Shown one piece after another: positions 61,234-64,000 of a stretch of DNA of 64,000 nucleotides; position 1 is the stretch's first letter, and each line of letters begins with the position of its first letter. Position numbers and translations under genes: made by a program. The notes under the pieces are model-generated. The model worked only from the letters and a program-made list of their open reading frames with translations. It did not search any database and was not told where the DNA came from. Source of the stretch: Paludibaculum fermentans (GTDB taxonomy: Bacteria; Acidobacteriota; Terriglobia; Bryobacterales; Bryobacteraceae); contig NZ_CP063849.1 of assembly GCF_015277775.1 (NCBI RefSeq), positions 2,170,001 to 2,234,000 on the forward strand, written 5' to 3'.

Positions 61234-63045
61234 ATGGCACGTTGTTTCGAGTTTGGAGACTTTCGCCTCAACGAACGGGAAAGAACGCTCCTGCGTGCGG
61301 GAGTGCCGGTGAAAGTAACCCCCAAAGCCTTCGATGTGCTGTGCGTGCTGCTTGGCAGCGGCAACACGCTGGTGGAGAAGGATACGCTGCTGCGCATGGT
61401 ATGGGGCGATGTCCACGTCGACGAGGCGGTGCTCGCCCGGGCCATTTCCGACCTTCGCAAGGCGCTGGGCCAGACCGAGCGGCAGGAGTGGATCGAGACC
61501 GTACCGAAGTTCGGTTATCGCTTTGCGGCCGAGGTGCACGCACCGCGGATGGAAGCGCCGGGGGAAGCGAGCCCGCCTGGAAAGTCGCGGCTGTGGTTAC
61601 AGGCCACCGTCCTGGCGATCATCCTGGTGGCGATCCTGCTGGCTTGGGGCGCCACACGGCCAGGCAACCGTATTCACCGGCTGGCGGTGATGCCCTTCCA
61701 GGTTGTCGGGGGACCGGCGCACGACGCTGCTCTCAGTGTCGGCCTGGCCGATGCCCTGATCACGCGGCTCAGCAACCTCGACGGCCTGGTTGTACGTCCG
61801 TTGTCCGCCGTCCGCCGCTTCGAACTGGATCCCACCGACCCGTTACAGGCAGCGAAGCAGTTGGATGCCGACGTCGTGCTGGAAGGCACCGTCCAATTCA
61901 GTGAAGGTTCCGTGCGGGCGGGCATCCGGCTGATCCGCGCCACGGACGGCAAAGCCCTTTGGGCGGAGAGCATCGAATCGCAGGCCAACAGGCTGTTTGC
62001 CCTGGAGGATTCCATCGCTGAAGAAGTGGCCGCCAAGCTCGCCCTCCACCTGCAGGCAGCGTCTCTCCCAGGCGGCACCCCGCGCCGCGAACTGAATCCC
62101 GAGGCGCACCTGCTTTATGTTGACGGCCGATACGAATGGGGCAAGCGGTCCCGCGAGGGCCTGGAAAGAGGAGCCGCCTTCTTCCGCCAGGCAATCGAAG
62201 CGGAACCATCTTATGCGCGGGCATTCTCCGGACTGGCCGATTGCTACCTGTTGTTGGGCGCATATGGCTACTACCCCCAATTGGAGATGCTGCCGAAAGC
62301 CAAGGTGACAGCGCTGCGAGCCCTGCAACTGGACCCGGACCTGGCCGAAGCGCATGCCACGCTGGGGCTCATCAACGAAAACCTCGACTGGGACTGGAAA
62401 GAAGCGGAGCGGCAATATCGCGAGTCGATCCGGCTGGCCACCAACTACTCCACCGCGCATCACTGGTACGCCGAGTTTCTGTCGATTCTGGGGCGATTTG
62501 AAGAATCGGGCAGCGAGTTTGCGCGTGCCCGCGAGATCGATCCCATCTCACCCATCGTGCAAGTCGACGAGGCGCAGCTGTATTTCTTTGAGAGGAACTA
62601 CGGCCGCAACCTGGAGCTGTTGGAACAGGTCGCCCGGCACGAGCCCTCGTTCGCGCTGGCGAGGGAGCGCATTGCCTTCACTTACATGATGCTGGGCCGG
62701 GAGGAAGACGCATTCCGCACAGCCATGACGCTGCCCGACTGCGCGGCCAACACCGGAGACTGCCGCCGCATCTGGACCGCCTGGCTGCCGCGGCGCGACG
62801 CGTCCGCTGCCCGGGCCGCACTGCAGCAATTGGAAGCCGACGCCCTCGCGGGCCGCGTGCCGCCGCATGTGGTCATGTTTGGGCACCTCCGCCAGACCCA
62901 CGAGAAGGAGGCGCTAGACTGGCTGGATCGCATGGCGAGCAGCCACGCGGTGTGGCTGATCACGGCGAAAGTGAATCCCATCTTCGACCCGGTTCGCCAA
63001 CATCCCAGGGCCAAGGCAGTGCTCGCCAAGCTGCATTTGATGTAG
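61234..63045 (+). CDS. Winged-helix DNA-binding / TolB-like / TPR protein
   Basis: 603 residues from the ATG at 61234 (an in-frame GTG lies 9 nt earlier). An OmpR-type winged helix is at about 5-100 (FEFGDFRLNERERTLLRAG, then VEKDTLLRMVWGDVHVDEAV and FGYRFAAEV). A transmembrane helix (ATVLAIILVAILLAW) is followed by a TolB-N-like domain (HRLAVMPFQVVGG, LADALITRLSNLDG) and TPR repeats to the end. This CadC/ToxR-like layout suggests a membrane-anchored regulator that senses the periplasm. It is a common acidobacterial family without known targets. TATACT at 61149-61154 may be its -10 box. Confidence 0.88.
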   Translation: MARCFEFGDFRLNERERTLLRAGVPVKVTPKAFDVLCVLLGSGNTLVEKDTLLRMVWGDVHVDEAVLARAISDLRKALGQTERQEWIETVPKFGYRFAAEVHAPRMEAPGEASPPGKSRLWLQATVLAIILVAILLAWGATRPGNRIHRLAVMPFQVVGGPAHDAALSVGLADALITRLSNLDGLVVRPLSAVRRFELDPTDPLQAAKQLDADVVLEGTVQFSEGSVRAGIRLIRATDGKALWAESIESQANRLFALEDSIAEEVAAKLALHLQAASLPGGTPRRELNPEAHLLYVDGRYEWGKRSREGLERGAAFFRQAIEAEPSYARAFSGLADCYLLLGAYGYYPQLEMLPKAKVTALRALQLDPDLAEAHATLGLINENLDWDWKEAERQYRESIRLATNYSTAHHWYAEFLSILGRFEESGSEFARAREIDPISPIVQVDEAQLYFFERNYGRNLELLEQVARHEPSFALARERIAFTYMMLGREEDAFRTAMTLPDCAANTGDCRRIWTAWLPRRDASAARAALQQLEADALAGRVPPHVVMFGHLRQTHEKEALDWLDRMASSHAVWLITAKVNPIFDPVRQHPRAKAVLAKLHLM

Positions 63046-63114
63046 CCGGCTGGCCAGCGACCCTAGGAACTTCTGCCACTGGCTGCCGGCTATTGACGTG
63101 CCCAACCTGAACGA

Positions 63115-63472
63115 TTACGCCACGGCGTGACTCATTTGCCGGCGGCTCTGCTCGCAACGCCTGCAGAGCTTGGCGGACTTGGCCATGAATTCGCCGCTGC
63201 TGTCCAGCCGCTCGCCTTCCTCCGCACACGCCAGACACAGCGTTGCGCAGATCTCGCAGTACTGGTGGTGGTAGTCGCTCATGCGGAGAAGGAAATCCGC
63301 GCTGGTGGCACAGGCCTGCGCACTATCAGCAAGCAGCCGCTGGTGCTGGGGGGCAGCGTGTTCCCCGCCCCCATCAGGCAGTGCTTCATGGTTCCCACGC
63401 AGACAGGGTGACAGCGCAGGCAATTCTTGGCGCAATCGCGCATGCCCTGCTCAGGTGGCTATTGTGAGGCAT
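63115..63472 (-). pseudogene. Four-helix-bundle copper-binding (DUF326) gene, frameshifted
   Basis: The ATG at 63472 has GGAGA upstream. The family reads across three frames: MPHNSHLSRA, then MRDCAKNCLRCHPVCVGTMK from 63443, then GGEHAAPQHQRLLADSAQ, MSDYHHQYCEICATLCLACA from about 63372. Two single-base losses (near 63444 and in the G-run at 63368-63372) explain the breaks. Several family cysteines are replaced (EEGERL, MAKSAK, EQSRRQM). The normal protein stores or binds copper through many Cys. This copy looks dead. Confidence 0.7.
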
Positions 63473-63916
63473 CTTGTTTCTCCGATTCTCTGTTCGGTGT
63501 TTGATCTCCCTCTGAACAGATGGCGAATGCCATCACTTCCCGGCGATCGCCGTTCTGGGCTAGGTGGATGATAGACCGGCGGAACTGTAGAACAGCGAGG
63601 GTGGCTTTGTCTGAGTTCCCGGCTGATTTCTCCCAATTGGAGGCCAGGTTTTGGTCATTCGTGCTGGGACGGGTCCGGTTGAAGGGCATCCCGGGTTCGC
63701 AGGGCCTTGCCCCTTAGCACACGGACTTCCGTCACAGCCTCCTGGACTAGAGTACAGTTCTTTGCCCTCGAGGGTGAATAGTAATGCCCTCGCGGCAGGC
63801 TTACGATTGAGCCTCACGAGTAATGGTCACGCTCGAATGATGTACGCAGTCAACGAGCACAACTGAAAACCGAATGCAGCAGCTTGCGGATTGAAGTACC
63901 TAAAGAGGCATGAAGT
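63473..63916. other. Intergenic region, nothing recognised
   Basis: About 440 nt. A 76-codon open frame on the minus strand (63459-63689) has no family resemblance and ends inside the copper-binding gene start. No repeats or hairpins of note. The leader before 63917 contains AGAGG. Confidence 0.5.
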
Positions 63917-64000
63917 ATGGTGCAACACTACCAAATCGATACTCCGACCCTGGTTTTGACAGTCGAGGGGATCGCGAGAATGCTAATTACTATTCCCAGT
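63917..64000 (+). CDS. Start of a small hypothetical protein (partial, runs off the window)
   Basis: 28 codons are open to the end of the window from the ATG at 63917. The protein starts MVQHYQIDTPTLVLTVEG and continues ARMLITIPS. An AGAGG lies about 11 nt upstream. Small proteins with similar N termini are common in Acidobacteriota, but I cannot name a family or function from the visible part. Confidence 0.5.
   Translation, partial: MVQHYQIDTPTLVLTVEGIARMLITIPS

Overview
The window looks like chromosome from an Acidobacteriota species of the Bryobacterales/Solibacter type. This is inferred from the GC-rich sequence, an ADOP-type ABC permease behind a PadR regulator, a winged-helix/TolB/TPR fusion, secreted carboxypeptidase-regulatory-like proteins, a PEP-CTERM protein and very large YD-repeat (RHS) proteins. 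No rRNA, tRNA or CRISPR array was found.

1-4953 is a tightly packed histidine operon: hisD (3' end only), hisC, a HAD phosphatase, hisB, hisH, hisF, hisA and a DnaQ-like exonuclease. Most junctions overlap by 4 or 8 nt. 4978-13994 is on the minus strand and holds tilS, ftsH, a second HAD phosphatase, a Tat-exported TIM-barrel protein, a secreted lamin-tail nuclease and a metallo-beta-lactamase-fold protein. 14057-18637 has an HTH/SRPBCC pair, a membrane protein, and a PHP-hydrolase/glycosyltransferase pair. 19022-22704 is a KaiC-like double ATPase translationally coupled to a PocR-PAS hybrid histidine kinase. A PEP-CTERM protein with its own terminator follows.

About 23.6-46.2 kb is accessory and mosaic. 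Its core is an RHS polymorphic-toxin-like locus on the minus strand: a small secreted protein, a full-length RHS gene split by one in-frame TGA, and the gene downstream of its tip. Further along lie a 5'-truncated second RHS with a different tip and its own downstream gene, and remains of a third RHS (core fragment, unrelated tip, downstream gene) whose middle is replaced by a decayed esterase gene. Each of the three tips is followed at once by a gene whose product starts with a signal peptide, as expected for toxin/immunity cassettes, though no function is proven. Two tips carry HExxH motifs. The region also holds an intact-looking IS3-family element with a 4-bp target duplication, an IS1634-like element with a nonsense codon, one intact and one truncated RAYT (REP-associated Y1 transposase), and many short GGGGAC-containing REP-like sequences. 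Several of these sit at breakpoints.

46.2-64 kb returns to ordinary genes: two secreted regulatory-domain proteins, transketolase, an ankyrin-repeat protein, a PadR/ADOP pair, a LamG protein and a winged-helix/TPR protein. Between them are patches of decayed sequence: serine-hydrolase and TetR remnants at 52 kb, and a frameshifted Cys-rich copper-binding gene at 63.1-63.5 kb.
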